From the NCBI GenBank assembly GCA_018228645.1, contig CP073693.1:2050253-2114252 (forward strand): DNA of 64,000 nt, given 5' to 3'. The position numbers were made by a program, and so were the translations under genes. Positions 41,793-49,696 of the stretch are shown piece after piece (within the stretch, counting starts at the first letter, position 1; each line of letters begins with the position of its first letter). This DNA comes from Clostridiaceae bacterium Marseille-Q4143. GTDB taxonomy: Bacteria; Bacillota; Clostridia; Lachnospirales; Lachnospiraceae. The notes under the pieces were generated by a model. It did not search any database. It had not been told where the DNA came from and saw only the letters and a program-made list of their open reading frames with translations.

Positions 41793-41891
41793 TTGCAATT
41801 TTTTTGTTTTTTGAATATACTATATGTAACAGAGTTGCCCGAAGTCTTTTTGACATTGGGGACCAAGCTGAGACTTGTGCTCAGCTTTTTT
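41793..41891 (+). ncRNA. Promoter and candidate short RNA upstream of the Abi_2 gene
   Basis: TTGCAA (41793-41798), 17 bp, TATACT (41816-41821) predict a transcript from about 41827. It would end at an intrinsic terminator only 65 bases later: AAGCTGAG 41865-41872, loop, CTCAGCTT 41880-41887, T-run to 41891. The Abi_2 gene begins 19 bases after. Proteins of the AbiF type have been reported to work with a non-coding RNA antitoxin from just upstream, and this is where such an RNA would lie. An alternative is simple attenuation. Confidence 0.65.
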
Positions 41892-41909
41892 ACGTTAAGG
41901 AGAGATTTT

Positions 41910-42800
41910 ATGGATTTGAAAAAACCATTGACCTTCGATGAACAATTGGATAAGTTAGCAGCCCATGGTATGATTATCACAGATAGAGAGAAAGCAAAAG
42001 ATATTTTGAAAAGAGTAAATTATTATCGTTTTACGGGTTATGCTTTACAATTTAGACAAGACCCTTCTGGTAGTGACTATATAGAGGGGACTACATTTGA
42101 AACGGTATATCATCTATATAAAGTGGATGAAATATTACGTGATACATTCCGGCGGTATATTGAAAAAGCAGAAGTATATTATAGGACGCAGATTGCATAT
42201 GGATTTTCAATTGCTAAATGTACGGAGACTCCGTATGATCAGCATTATGATGAGAATAATTTCTATAACAAAAAGGGTTACAGAGAAGTTATGGAAAATT
42301 TCAGCAGGGAGAAAAATTATTATAAAGATAGCTTGATTGTGAAGCATCATAAAATGAAATATTCTAGTAAAATGCCATTGTGGGTTATTGTGGAATTAAT
42401 GTCTTTTTCTAATATGTCTAAATTATACAGCTCTATGTATTATTCAGAAAAAGATGCCATTGCTCATATGGTTGGTGTTGGAAGAGATACATTAGAAAAT
42501 CATCTTCATTGTTTATCGGTTTTACGAAACAAATGTGCGCATGCAGCTAGAATGTATAATACAGATTTTAATCCTCCGGCAAAGTTTACAACGTCATTTT
42601 TGAGAAAACATCCAGAAATAAAGAATAATTCATTATTTGCGTATACGCTGGTCTTGTTAAAAAGATTACCAGATGAGAGTAGTAAAAAATCTTTGATCCA
42701 AACCGTGGAAAATGTGATAAGTGAGTATAGTGATGATATTGACTTGAAGTTGATTGGATTCCCGGAAAACTATATGGAAATCATGAAAAATAATTTGTGA
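41910..42800 (+). CDS. Abi_2 (AbiD/AbiF-like) HEPN protein
   Basis: 296 residues from ATG 41910 (AAGGAGAG 41898-41905); the frame is open to 41793 but that covers the promoter and terminator. The Abi_2 signature is clear: KPLTFDEQLDKLAAHGMIIT, then RVNYYRFTGYALQFR and YHLYKVDEILRDTFRRYIEK. SVLRNKCAHAARMYN near residue 215 has the Rx4H motif of HEPN ribonucleases. Abi_2 proteins abort phage infection, probably by RNA cleavage, and AbiF members are considered relatives of Cas13. The short upstream RNA unit may be its antitoxin. Confidence 0.87.
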   Translation: MDLKKPLTFDEQLDKLAAHGMIITDREKAKDILKRVNYYRFTGYALQFRQDPSGSDYIEGTTFETVYHLYKVDEILRDTFRRYIEKAEVYYRTQIAYGFSIAKCTETPYDQHYDENNFYNKKGYREVMENFSREKNYYKDSLIVKHHKMKYSSKMPLWVIVELMSFSNMSKLYSSMYYSEKDAIAHMVGVGRDTLENHLHCLSVLRNKCAHAARMYNTDFNPPAKFTTSFLRKHPEIKNNSLFAYTLVLLKRLPDESSKKSLIQTVENVISEYSDDIDLKLIGFPENYMEIMKNNL

Positions 42801-42831
42801 CAAATAAATAATTTTATCTTTGATATTAAAT

Positions 42832-42875
42832 ATAACGAAAAAGAACCTGATTACATTCAGGTTCTTTTTCGTTAT
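42832..42875. terminator. Strong terminator after the Abi_2 gene
   Basis: About 19-20 bp perfect stem (ATAACGAAAAAGAACCTGA 42832-42850 with its complement at 42856-42875) around a 5-base loop. A/T-runs on both sides could serve either direction. Confidence 0.85.
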
Positions 42876-42960
42876 ATTAGTGCATATTCACTTTCAGCAA
42901 AAAGATATATAGTATCATTATTTCGAAGTAAAATAATATTTTCACTAGGGATTTCACATC

Positions 42961-43236
42961 GTGTTAAATAAATTTTCTTTTCAATATTTGAATACGGCTG
43001 AGTATCTTTACATTCGGAAAATAGCATTGGACGGATATTGTGTAAAACTGGATCTGGAAGATGTCAGGGAAATGGTTTCGCTTCTGCGGCATTGTAGCAA
43101 CAATCTGAATCAACACGCCCGTCAAGCCAATGCAACCGGAAATATCTATGAAGAGGATATTCGGGATCTTCAGAACCGACAGGAAGAACTATGGGAACAG
43201 GCACGGCAGATTCTGTTGCGCCTGTCATCCATATAA
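42961..43236 (+). pseudogene. MobC-like mobilization protein, 5'-truncated
   Basis: 91 codons from a GTG. The C-terminal two thirds match MobC relaxosome proteins (CVKLDLEDVREMVSLLRHCS, then NNLNQHARQANATGNIYEED and RQEELWEQARQIL). The usual N-terminal ~40 residues with the ribbon-helix-helix are replaced by unrelated sequence. MobC would help the relaxase open DNA at oriT. With the relaxase remnant and integrase downstream it marks a former integrative mobilizable element. Confidence 0.7.
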
Positions 43237-43317
43237 AATTTTTATTCGACAAACTTGCGTTGTGAGAAACTCTTTTTTATACTTTTGTTAATGAAGGAAG
43301 AAGAGGAGGATTTGCTT

Positions 43318-43413
43318 ATGTTTCTGTTAAAACTTGTGGGGAAAGTTGTAGCGGCACCATTCTGCCTGATGGAAGAGTTAAGAAATAGATTGGCGATGTT
43401 CATTGTTTCGTAA
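43318..43413 (+). CDS. Small hydrophobic peptide in the mobile-element remnant
   Basis: 31 residues (MFLLKLVGKVVAAPFCLMEE, then LRNRLAMFIVS) after AGGAGGATTTGCTT, a good ribosome site. It is one amphipathic or membrane segment. Small membrane peptides often lie beside mobC in such elements, but no family is recognised. A strong terminator follows at once. Confidence 0.5.
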   Translation: MFLLKLVGKVVAAPFCLMEELRNRLAMFIVS

Positions 43414-43426
43414 GTCGCCAGGTGTT

Positions 43427-43468
43427 AAAAAGCCCGAGAGTCCAGTTGTCTGGATTTTCGGGCTTTTT
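43427..43468 (+). terminator. Terminator after the small hydrophobic peptide gene
   Basis: AAAAAGCCCGA...GTCCAG and CTGGAT...TCGGGCTTTTT form a ~19-bp stem with a TTGT loop. Confidence 0.85.
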
Positions 43469-43528
43469 ACTTTGTATTTAAACAAAAAAATAGAACGCCG
43501 TCCTTACAAAAACCAAAGGTTTTTATGA

Positions 43529-43855
43529 TTCTGGAATCATTCCAAAACAAAAAGTGTATATGATGCGTACCGGAAATCCGGATACAGCAGAGTTTTTTAT
43601 GAAGAGAATAAAGAAGCATTACTCCTTTATAAAGCTGCAAAAACTGCATTCTCTGAATTTGGAAAAGAAGCCTTACCAAGATATAAAGAGCTTACAGAAG
43701 AATATACAAAAGTGTTGGAACAAAAGAAAGAATGGTATCGCGAATACAGGGAAGTAAGATCGGAAATGAAAAAATTTCAACTCGCACAGGAAATCACAAG
43801 AACATTTCTGAATGAAGAACAACAGATGCCGAAGCGTGGCCTCATCGAAAGATGA
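43529..43855 (+). pseudogene. Relaxase C-terminal remnant
   Basis: In the frame ending at TGA 43853-43855 the reading VYDAYRKSGYSRVFYEENKE, then LLLYKAAKTAFSEFGKEALP and EYREVRSEMKKF, matches the C-terminus of MobA/MobL-type relaxases of Firmicutes mobilizable elements. A stop lies in frame at 43526 and there is no start or catalytic domain. It is the tail of a deleted relaxase gene. Confidence 0.7.
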
Positions 43856-43914
43856 GCTTCAGGGGATTGGGGGATTCCCCAACAAGTGGAGCATAGCAAT
43901 TAATATTAAGAAAA

Positions 43915-45313
43915 ATCCTAGAATATACCCATCTAAGAAGCATTCTTTACTATGAATAATATATGTATCCGGTTGTTTTGTCAATTGTTTTTGGGCAATT
44001 TGTCAAAAATTGATTGCTCAGACGTTCTTATTATATAGGTATTTTTCTTATTTTGCACAGATATGTGCGATATAAACCGTCAGAAAACTGGTCATCAGGG
44101 AAACTCCGGAAAGGGAAATGTATGAAGAAAGGACAGAATGTATACAAGAGAAAAGATGGTCGTTGGGAAGCAAGAATTATCACTGGTCGGACTGCGGAAG
44201 GAAAGATTTTATACAAATCACTCTATGCCCCAACCTGTTGTCAGGCTCTTCAACGCAAGAAAGATTATGAAATTGAGATGGTGATTCATCCACCTGTCAC
44301 TGAAGACCCTATCACATTTTACGAGGCTTCATTGAAATGGATTTCTGAAAACAGTGCTGACTGGAAACATTCTACACGAATGAAATACCAGAACTATCTT
44401 GAGCGCTATATTATTCCAGCGTGGGGATACAGAACGATCACGGAGATTGATGAAGAACTCTATAAAAATTTGATTTTGCAGTTAAAAAATTCACTGTCGG
44501 AAAGTTCTATCCAAACAGTGAATACCATTTTAAAAAATTGTCTGGCGCAGGCTCCGGGTAGTTTGCATATTGTTCCGAAACAAAAAAAGATAAAAGATAA
44601 AGCAAAGCAGATCGAAGTTCTGACCAATTCCGAGTCAGCCATTCTGGTTCACAGCTGTATGAATAATCGGGATACAACCGCCCTTGGAATCCTGATTGCT
44701 CTTTTTGAAGGTATTCGCCTCGGCGAATTGTGTGCACTCCGATGGCAGGATATTGATACAGAAGAAGGGGTTCTTCATATTCGGCATACATTGCAGCGCG
44801 TCCAAAATCTGCCAGAGCAGGTCGCAAAGCTGGGAAAGACAAGATTGCTTCTTGATACGCCGAAAAATCATAAAGAAAGAACGATTCCCATTCATCCTCA
44901 ATTGAGAAGCTGGCTGGAAGAGAAAAAGAAACTGCATTCAGATGCTGATTTTGTATTGTCAGGCAATCTTAAACCCGTAGAACCTCGGACGATGACTTCA
45001 TGGTTCAAGAAATTTTGCAAGACTCATGGGTTGCGGGATTTTAAGTTTCACACGTTGCGGCATACTTTCGCTACCCGGTGCATAGAGTCCGGGATGGATA
45101 TCAAAGTGCTCAGTGAACTTCTTGGTCACTCCTCCGTGAAGATTACATTAGACAGATATGTACATCCATCCATGGAATACAAGAAGTCTCAGATCAGCAG
45201 CCTGTGTATGTCATAAGATCTGTCAGCCGTCAAAATTCTGGTCAGGAAATGCTGAAACATGCTGTTTTACAGCCCAAAACCGGATTCATTCTTAGATGGG
45301 TATATTCTAGGAT
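43915..45313. mobile_element. Tyrosine-recombinase unit between perfect 25-bp inverted repeats
   Basis: The 25 bases at 43915-43939 (starting ATCCTAGAATATACCC) are the exact reverse complement of 45289-45313 (ending GGGTATATTCTAGGAT). The repeats enclose 1349 bp containing one integrase gene. No target-site duplication is visible outside. Inverted, not direct, sites suggest an invertible segment carrying its own recombinase. The right repeat ends 67 bases before the cobalamin riboswitch. Confidence 0.75.
44122..45216 (+). CDS. Tyrosine-type site-specific recombinase
   Basis: 364 residues from ATG 44122 (AAGGGAAATGT upstream). The start MKKGQNVYKRKDGRWEARII is the arm-binding AP2-like domain of Tn916/phage-type integrases. 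A SAM-like core-binding domain lies at about 60-150. The catalytic domain has LFEGIRLGELCALRW (Arg), FHTLRHTFATR (HxxR), LLGHSSVKITLDRYVH (His and Tyr). All key residues are present, so it is likely active. It is enclosed by perfect inverted repeats and sits next to mobilization gene remnants. It might invert its own segment or have been the integrase of the lost element. A weak promoter (TTGATT-16-TATATA, 44010-44037) precedes it inside the repeats. Confidence 0.92.
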   Translation: MKKGQNVYKRKDGRWEARIITGRTAEGKILYKSLYAPTCCQALQRKKDYEIEMVIHPPVTEDPITFYEASLKWISENSADWKHSTRMKYQNYLERYIIPAWGYRTITEIDEELYKNLILQLKNSLSESSIQTVNTILKNCLAQAPGSLHIVPKQKKIKDKAKQIEVLTNSESAILVHSCMNNRDTTALGILIALFEGIRLGELCALRWQDIDTEEGVLHIRHTLQRVQNLPEQVAKLGKTRLLLDTPKNHKERTIPIHPQLRSWLEEKKKLHSDADFVLSGNLKPVEPRTMTSWFKKFCKTHGLRDFKFHTLRHTFATRCIESGMDIKVLSELLGHSSVKITLDRYVHPSMEYKKSQISSLCMS

Positions 45314-45380
45314 GTATTGCATTGTTAATACTTAGTATATCCACTTTAAGACAGAATAAATCAATACTGATATCAAATAA

Positions 45381-45541
45381 AGTAAATGAGTCAGAATCGA
45401 ATCCGGTTCTGGGAAAGCAGTGAGAATCTGCTACAGTTTTTATCCCTGCTGTAATGATCTACGAAAGTCGCAATAACCATTGGGCAACTGAGAAGGGCGA
45501 CGAGTAGGCATGAAGGTCTAAGTCAGAATACAGCATTTACT
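45381..45541 (+). promoter_or_regulatory. Cobalamin riboswitch
   Basis: A perfect P1 helix (AGTAAATG 45381-45388 / CATTTACT 45534-45541) closes the aptamer. Inside are GGGAA at 45411, CAGTGAGAATCTGCTACAG, CCTGCTGTAATGATCTACGA, AACCATTGGG...ACTGAGAAGG, and the B12-box-like TAAGTCAGAATAC (45519-45531). These are the ordered signatures of clostridial adenosylcobalamin-type riboswitches. It stands upstream of the DUF4430/ECF operon and would shut it down when cobalamin is plentiful. A small DNA-binding ORF intervenes. Confidence 0.88.
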
Positions 45542-45553
45542 AGTTGATATATC

Positions 45554-45925
45554 ATGGAATATCTTTGGAGGCACGTCAAAGATTCATTTTTGATGGGCGA
45601 AGGGGAAAAGGTGAGAAGAGAAGATCCTAAGAAAAGCAAAACTGGAAATAAGTTAAAACAGGATCAGGTGCAGCGATGGAAAAAAGGTGATCCGTTGACA
45701 GAAGATGATCATAAGATGTTGGATTTGCTGATCCGTTATTATGAAAAGCATGGATATTCACCATCACAAAAAGATATGCCGAACAGTACAGCATTGAAAC
45801 GACGGTTTGGTATATGGAAAAATGTTCTCACAGTTGCTGGATTACCTATATTGAATGATCCTGATTGCATGAGAAGACGTCAGGATGCAATAGAGTGGGG
45901 CAAGCGAGTGGGTAATCCCAAATGA
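45554..45925 (+). CDS. Protein with homing-endonuclease-associated repeat, between riboswitch and operon
   Basis: Up to 123 residues; the start is uncertain because ATG 45554 has no ribosome site (GTG near 45611 after AAGGGGAAAAG is an alternative). The C-terminal half LLIRYYEKHGYSPSQKDMPN, then RRFGIWKNVLTVAGLP, matches the HNH_repeat (homing endonuclease-associated) DNA-binding module. No HNH nuclease core is present. It is basic at the N-terminus (KKSKTGNKLKQ). It might regulate the operon or be left from a homing element inserted into the leader. Confidence 0.6.
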   Translation: MEYLWRHVKDSFLMGEGEKVRREDPKKSKTGNKLKQDQVQRWKKGDPLTEDDHKMLDLLIRYYEKHGYSPSQKDMPNSTALKRRFGIWKNVLTVAGLPILNDPDCMRRRQDAIEWGKRVGNPK

Positions 45926-46200
45926 GTCAGAATAATCAGAGCTGGAAAAAGGCAAAAAGAAGAATTTAATCAATATAAAGGCTGAATCAATATCAAGTCA
46001 GGCGGAACTCCTGAACATGATGTGGCACCGTAATAGTCGGACGATAGAGAAGCAGCCTGATAAGGGTAAGAAATTCGCTGAAGAATTTCATGTCGAACAC
46101 ACAGTGACATTACACCGAAGGTAACGGAGGGATCCTATCAATGGGTCTGTATTTTCCGTTGCCTTTTTTATTACCCATTTTCAAGGGAGGGGAAAACAAA
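45926..46200 (+). other. Structured leader without an assigned element
   Basis: Several short hairpins are visible: TCAGG...CCTGA near 46000, GAAATTC GCTGAA GAATTTC near 46070-46092, and ATGTC...GACAT just after. The stretch begins with ATGAGTCAGAAT, also found at the start of the cobalamin riboswitch. No complete known riboswitch or gene was recognised. It ends in GGGAGGGG, the ribosome site of the DUF4430 gene. Confidence 0.4.
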
Positions 46201-47130
46201 ATGAAAAGGAAATGGCTGAAAAAGGCGGCAGTGACACTCATACTGGCAGCAGCGCTTATCGGTACAAGCGGCTGTGGCGCGGATAAAGCAGCGAAAGCGG
46301 CAGCAGGTATGGATATCGACTACTATGCCGATGGGGAACTTTTAGACCGGGATGAAGCGAAGGCCCAGTTAAAGGCAGCCCAGAAGCAGGCAGAGGAAGC
46401 GAAGAAAGCGAAGAAAAAGCAGAAGGAAGAGACAGAAGAAGCAGAGGCCGCGGAGGAGACGGAAGATTCCGATGAGCAGGCCAATGCCCTTCAGAATGTG
46501 AATAATGTAGCGGATACCTCCGATGATGGGGACAGTCAGAAGACGGACAGCAAGAAGACGAAGAAAAAGACGAAAGGCTCTGACAAATCCGATCAGAAAT
46601 CAGACAGCAAAGAGAATTCCGATCAGAAAGACAGCGGGAAGAGTGACAAAGACAAAAACCAGGACTCCTCCGACCAGAAGGACAATAAAGACAAGGACAC
46701 CAATAAAAATACCGTCACCATCAGCATCCGGTGTGACACCGCCGTGAATATCGGTATGGCGAAGGAAGCCAAATGGGCTGGCATCGTGCCGGAGAGCGGA
46801 TGCATCTTAGATACGACGAAAGTTGCCTTTGAAGACGGCGATACCGTATTCGATGTGCTCTGTGATGTCCGGGACACTTACAAGCTGCAGATGCAGTACA
46901 AGGGAAGCAACGGCGGACAGTATATCCAGGGTATCAATAACCTCTATGAATTCGACGGAGGCCGGTGGTCGGGCTGGATGTACTGTGTGAATGGCTGGTA
47001 TCCGAACTACGGATGCGGACAGTATGTCGTGAAAAATGGTGACGTCATCGAGTGGAATTACACCTGTGACCTTGGAAAGGACTTAGGTCAGGACTGGATG
47101 GGCGAAGACTGGACGGAGACACACGAATGA
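46201..47130 (+). CDS. DUF4430 (transcobalamin beta-like) lipoprotein
   Basis: 309 residues from ATG 46201 with GGGAGG ten bases upstream. A lipoprotein signal (KKAAVTLILAAALIGTSGC, lipid cysteine about 25) is followed by a long charged Lys/Glu/Asp/Ser spacer (about 60-180) that would hold the domain away from the membrane. The C-terminal ~125 residues are a DUF4430 domain (YEFDGGRWSGWMYCVNGWYP, then VVKNGDVIEWNYTCDLGKDLG in family order), related to the beta domain of transcobalamin and intrinsic factor. It heads a riboswitch-controlled ECF operon and is probably the surface corrinoid binder. Overlaps ecfT by four bases. Confidence 0.85.
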   Translation: MKRKWLKKAAVTLILAAALIGTSGCGADKAAKAAAGMDIDYYADGELLDRDEAKAQLKAAQKQAEEAKKAKKKQKEETEEAEAAEETEDSDEQANALQNVNNVADTSDDGDSQKTDSKKTKKKTKGSDKSDQKSDSKENSDQKDSGKSDKDKNQDSSDQKDNKDKDTNKNTVTISIRCDTAVNIGMAKEAKWAGIVPESGCILDTTKVAFEDGDTVFDVLCDVRDTYKLQMQYKGSNGGQYIQGINNLYEFDGGRWSGWMYCVNGWYPNYGCGQYVVKNGDVIEWNYTCDLGKDLGQDWMGEDWTETHE

Positions 47131-48011
47131 TAAAAGGCTATTTTCAGGGGCTGCACCCCGCAGTCTCCTTTACTTATTTCGCAGCAGTGATCGGCATGAC
47201 GCTGGCCTGTATGCATCCGGTGTTATCACCGTTATCCTTTCTGGGGGCGGCAGCCTTTCTGGTCTGCCTGAAAGGATGGAAAAGCCTCCTTGGAACCATG
47301 CGGTTCCTGCTTCCCATGATGCTGGTCATTGTGGTGGCGAATCCCCTCTTTAACCACCGGGGCGTGACCATGCTGTTTATGTTATTCGATCAGTGGATTA
47401 CGCTGGAGGCGATCGGATACGGAGCAGTATCCGCCTGTCAGCTGGCAGCGGTGGTTCTGTGGTTTGCCTGTTATCAGGAAGTCATCACCAGTGACAAGTT
47501 CCTCTTTCTCTTCGGACAGATCGCCCCGGCGGCGGCACTTCTGATTACGCTGACCCTGCGGCTGATCCCGCAGCTTAAAAGTATGGCGGAGGAGATCCGG
47601 CAGGTACAGGGCACCCTTCACGGAGAGGAAAACCGTCTGACCCAGCGCATGGCGGCAGCGGTCCGGAACTTATCCGTCCTCCTGACCTGGAGCATGGAAA
47701 ATGCAGTACAGACGGCGGATTCCATGAAAGCGAGGGGCTTTGGACAGAGACGGAGAACCACCTATCACCTGTTCCGGTTTGACAGCCGGGATGCCAGATG
47801 CTTAGGACTGATCGCGGCCCTTCTTGCGGCAGCCATCCTGTTCCGGGCATTCGGATTTGGCTATGTGGAATTCTATCCCCGTATCCGCTCACTGGCGGAA
47901 GGGGCAGGGAACCTCTGGCAGGGAGGGATCCTCATCTTACTTTATTTCCTGCCGGTATTACTTGAGAAGAAGGAGGCACTCAGATGGCGCTCTTACAGTA
48001 TGACAGCATAA
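47127..48011 (+). CDS. ecfT: ECF transporter transmembrane subunit (EcfT/CbiQ)
   Basis: 294 residues. It begins LHPAVSFTYFAAVIGMTLAC, with membrane helices typical of CbiQ/EcfT, and has the coupling-helix motif ADSMKARGFG (Ala-Arg-Gly, about 205) that docks on the ATPases. Start overlaps the DUF4430 stop (ATGA); its 3' end overlaps the ATPase gene by 28 bases. It links ATP hydrolysis to tilting of the S component in the membrane. Its operon under a cobalamin riboswitch suggests corrinoid uptake. GC-richer than the genes before 45 kb. Confidence 0.9.
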   Translation: MIKGYFQGLHPAVSFTYFAAVIGMTLACMHPVLSPLSFLGAAAFLVCLKGWKSLLGTMRFLLPMMLVIVVANPLFNHRGVTMLFMLFDQWITLEAIGYGAVSACQLAAVVLWFACYQEVITSDKFLFLFGQIAPAAALLITLTLRLIPQLKSMAEEIRQVQGTLHGEENRLTQRMAAAVRNLSVLLTWSMENAVQTADSMKARGFGQRRRTTYHLFRFDSRDARCLGLIAALLAAAILFRAFGFGYVEFYPRIRSLAEGAGNLWQGGILILLYFLPVLLEKKEALRWRSYSMTA

Positions 48012-49696
48012 GCTTTGCATGGCCGGAAGCTGACCGGCGGGCGCTTGATAACGTCTCCCTTACCATAGAAGAAGGTGCCTACACGGTACTCTGCGGCCCG
48101 TCGGGCTGCGGCAAGACCACCCTTCTCCGGCAGGCGAAGCGGGAGCTTACCCCCGCAGGAGCCAGAGAAGGAACCGTGTACTACCGAGGCAGATCCATTC
48201 ATGACCTGACTGCGGAGGAGAGCGCCTCCTCCATCGGGTTCGTCCAGCAGAACCCGGATAACCAGATCGTCACCGATTACGTGTGGCATGAGCTGGCCTT
48301 CGGACTGGAAAATATGGGACTGCCCACCCAGGTGATCAGAAGAAGAGTAGCTGAGATGGCTTCCTTTTTCGGAATCGCCCCCTGGTACCGGAAGAAGACA
48401 AGTGAACTGTCCGGCGGACAGAAGCAGCTTCTGAACCTGGCATCCACGCTGGCCATGAATCCGGGGCTTCTGATCTTAGACGAACCCACCTCCATGCTGG
48501 ATCCACTGGCAGCGGATAACTTCCTCTCCATGATTCAGCGGGTACACAGTGAGCTGGGGGTCGGCATCCTTCTGACGGAACACCGTCTGGAGAAGGTCCT
48601 TCCGGAAGCCACCCAGGTGGCGGTCATGGAAGACGGCGTGATTACGATGGAAGGCCCTCCGGGAGAGATCGTGGAGCGGCTTACCAGTACAAAAGAGAAG
48701 AACCGGATGTATCCGGGACTTCCTTCTGCAGTGAAAATCTTCGGTGAATTGAGGAAGACAGGAAATGAGGAACGGACGGACGTTTCTGTGAGAGCGGCGC
48801 AGCTCTTAAGTGTCCCACTTCCATTAAAAGCCGGTGAGGGAAGAAACCTCATGCGGCAGCTTCTGGGAGACCAGAAAGCAAGAACAATAATTGGAAAACA
48901 TATATATAAGAAGGAAAAGGAAAAAGTTCTTATTGCTAATGAGCTTTGGTTCCATTATCAACAGGAGAATGGAACCGTAGGAGAGGTGCTTCGGGGATTG
49001 TCCCTGACCCTCTATAAAGGCGAACTGCTCTGCCTTCTGGGAGGAAACGGAGCAGGTAAGACGACCCTCTTAAAGATCTTAAGCGGTATCAAAAAGCCGT
49101 GGAGAGGAAACGTAAAATACGTAAGAAAAGAACCGGCGGGGTATTTACCGCAGAATACACAGTCCATGTTTATCAAAGATACGGTGGAGGAAGAACTCCT
49201 GGATGGCGCAGACGGCGACGAAGCCCGGGCGCTTGACATGGCAGAAAGAATGGAGCTTACAGGATTTTTAAAACGACACCCCTATGACCTGTCCGGCGGG
49301 GAGACCCAGAGACTGGCGGCGGCCAAGCTGTTACTCGGACAGAAGAAAGTGCTCCTCATGGATGAACCCACCAAAGGCATGGATGCCTGGACAAAGGAAC
49401 AGCTGGGACGGCATCTTAAGAATCTGTGCAGCCAGGGAATCTCCATTCTTCTGGTGACACATGACCTTGATTTTACAGCAGCGTATGCAGACCGGTGTGC
49501 CATGTTATTTGACGGCGCAGTGCATTCTGAGGACGAGCCTCACCGGTTTTTTGCAGGCAATCAGTTCTATACGACTGACGCCAACCGCATCGCTGGGAAT
49601 TATTTTCCGGACGCCATTACCTGTGAGGAGGTGATCGCCGCGTGCAGGGACTCTTTGCAAACAGAAGAACCAAACATGCAGCCTGGTTCCTGGTGA
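47984..49696 (+). CDS. ecfA: Fused ECF transporter ATPase (EcfA-EcfA')
   Basis: 570 residues with two complete ABC ATPase domains. The first has CGPSGCGKTTLL (about 38), SELSGGQKQLLNLA signature and LLILDEPTSML Walker B. The second has LLGGNGAGKTTLLKI (about 350), YDLSGGETQRLAAAKLLL and VLLMDEPTKGMD. The fusion replaces the separate EcfA1 and EcfA2 subunits. It energises corrinoid (inferred) uptake together with EcfT and the S protein. The reading frame starts inside ecfT and ends inside the S-component gene, so translation of the operon is tightly coupled. Confidence 0.92.
   Translation: MALLQYDSISFAWPEADRRALDNVSLTIEEGAYTVLCGPSGCGKTTLLRQAKRELTPAGAREGTVYYRGRSIHDLTAEESASSIGFVQQNPDNQIVTDYVWHELAFGLENMGLPTQVIRRRVAEMASFFGIAPWYRKKTSELSGGQKQLLNLASTLAMNPGLLILDEPTSMLDPLAADNFLSMIQRVHSELGVGILLTEHRLEKVLPEATQVAVMEDGVITMEGPPGEIVERLTSTKEKNRMYPGLPSAVKIFGELRKTGNEERTDVSVRAAQLLSVPLPLKAGEGRNLMRQLLGDQKARTIIGKHIYKKEKEKVLIANELWFHYQQENGTVGEVLRGLSLTLYKGELLCLLGGNGAGKTTLLKILSGIKKPWRGNVKYVRKEPAGYLPQNTQSMFIKDTVEEELLDGADGDEARALDMAERMELTGFLKRHPYDLSGGETQRLAAAKLLLGQKKVLLMDEPTKGMDAWTKEQLGRHLKNLCSQGISILLVTHDLDFTAAYADRCAMLFDGAVHSEDEPHRFFAGNQFYTTDANRIAGNYFPDAITCEEVIAACRDSLQTEEPNMQPGSW

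Noticed and set aside
43915..45313. A simple insertion sequence with terminal inverted repeats
   Set aside because: The gene is a tyrosine recombinase rather than a DDE transposase and no target duplication is visible; an invertible segment fits better.
45926..46200. A group I intron or second cobalamin riboswitch
   Set aside because: Only scattered hairpins and a short shared sequence are seen; the conserved cores of either RNA could not be placed.
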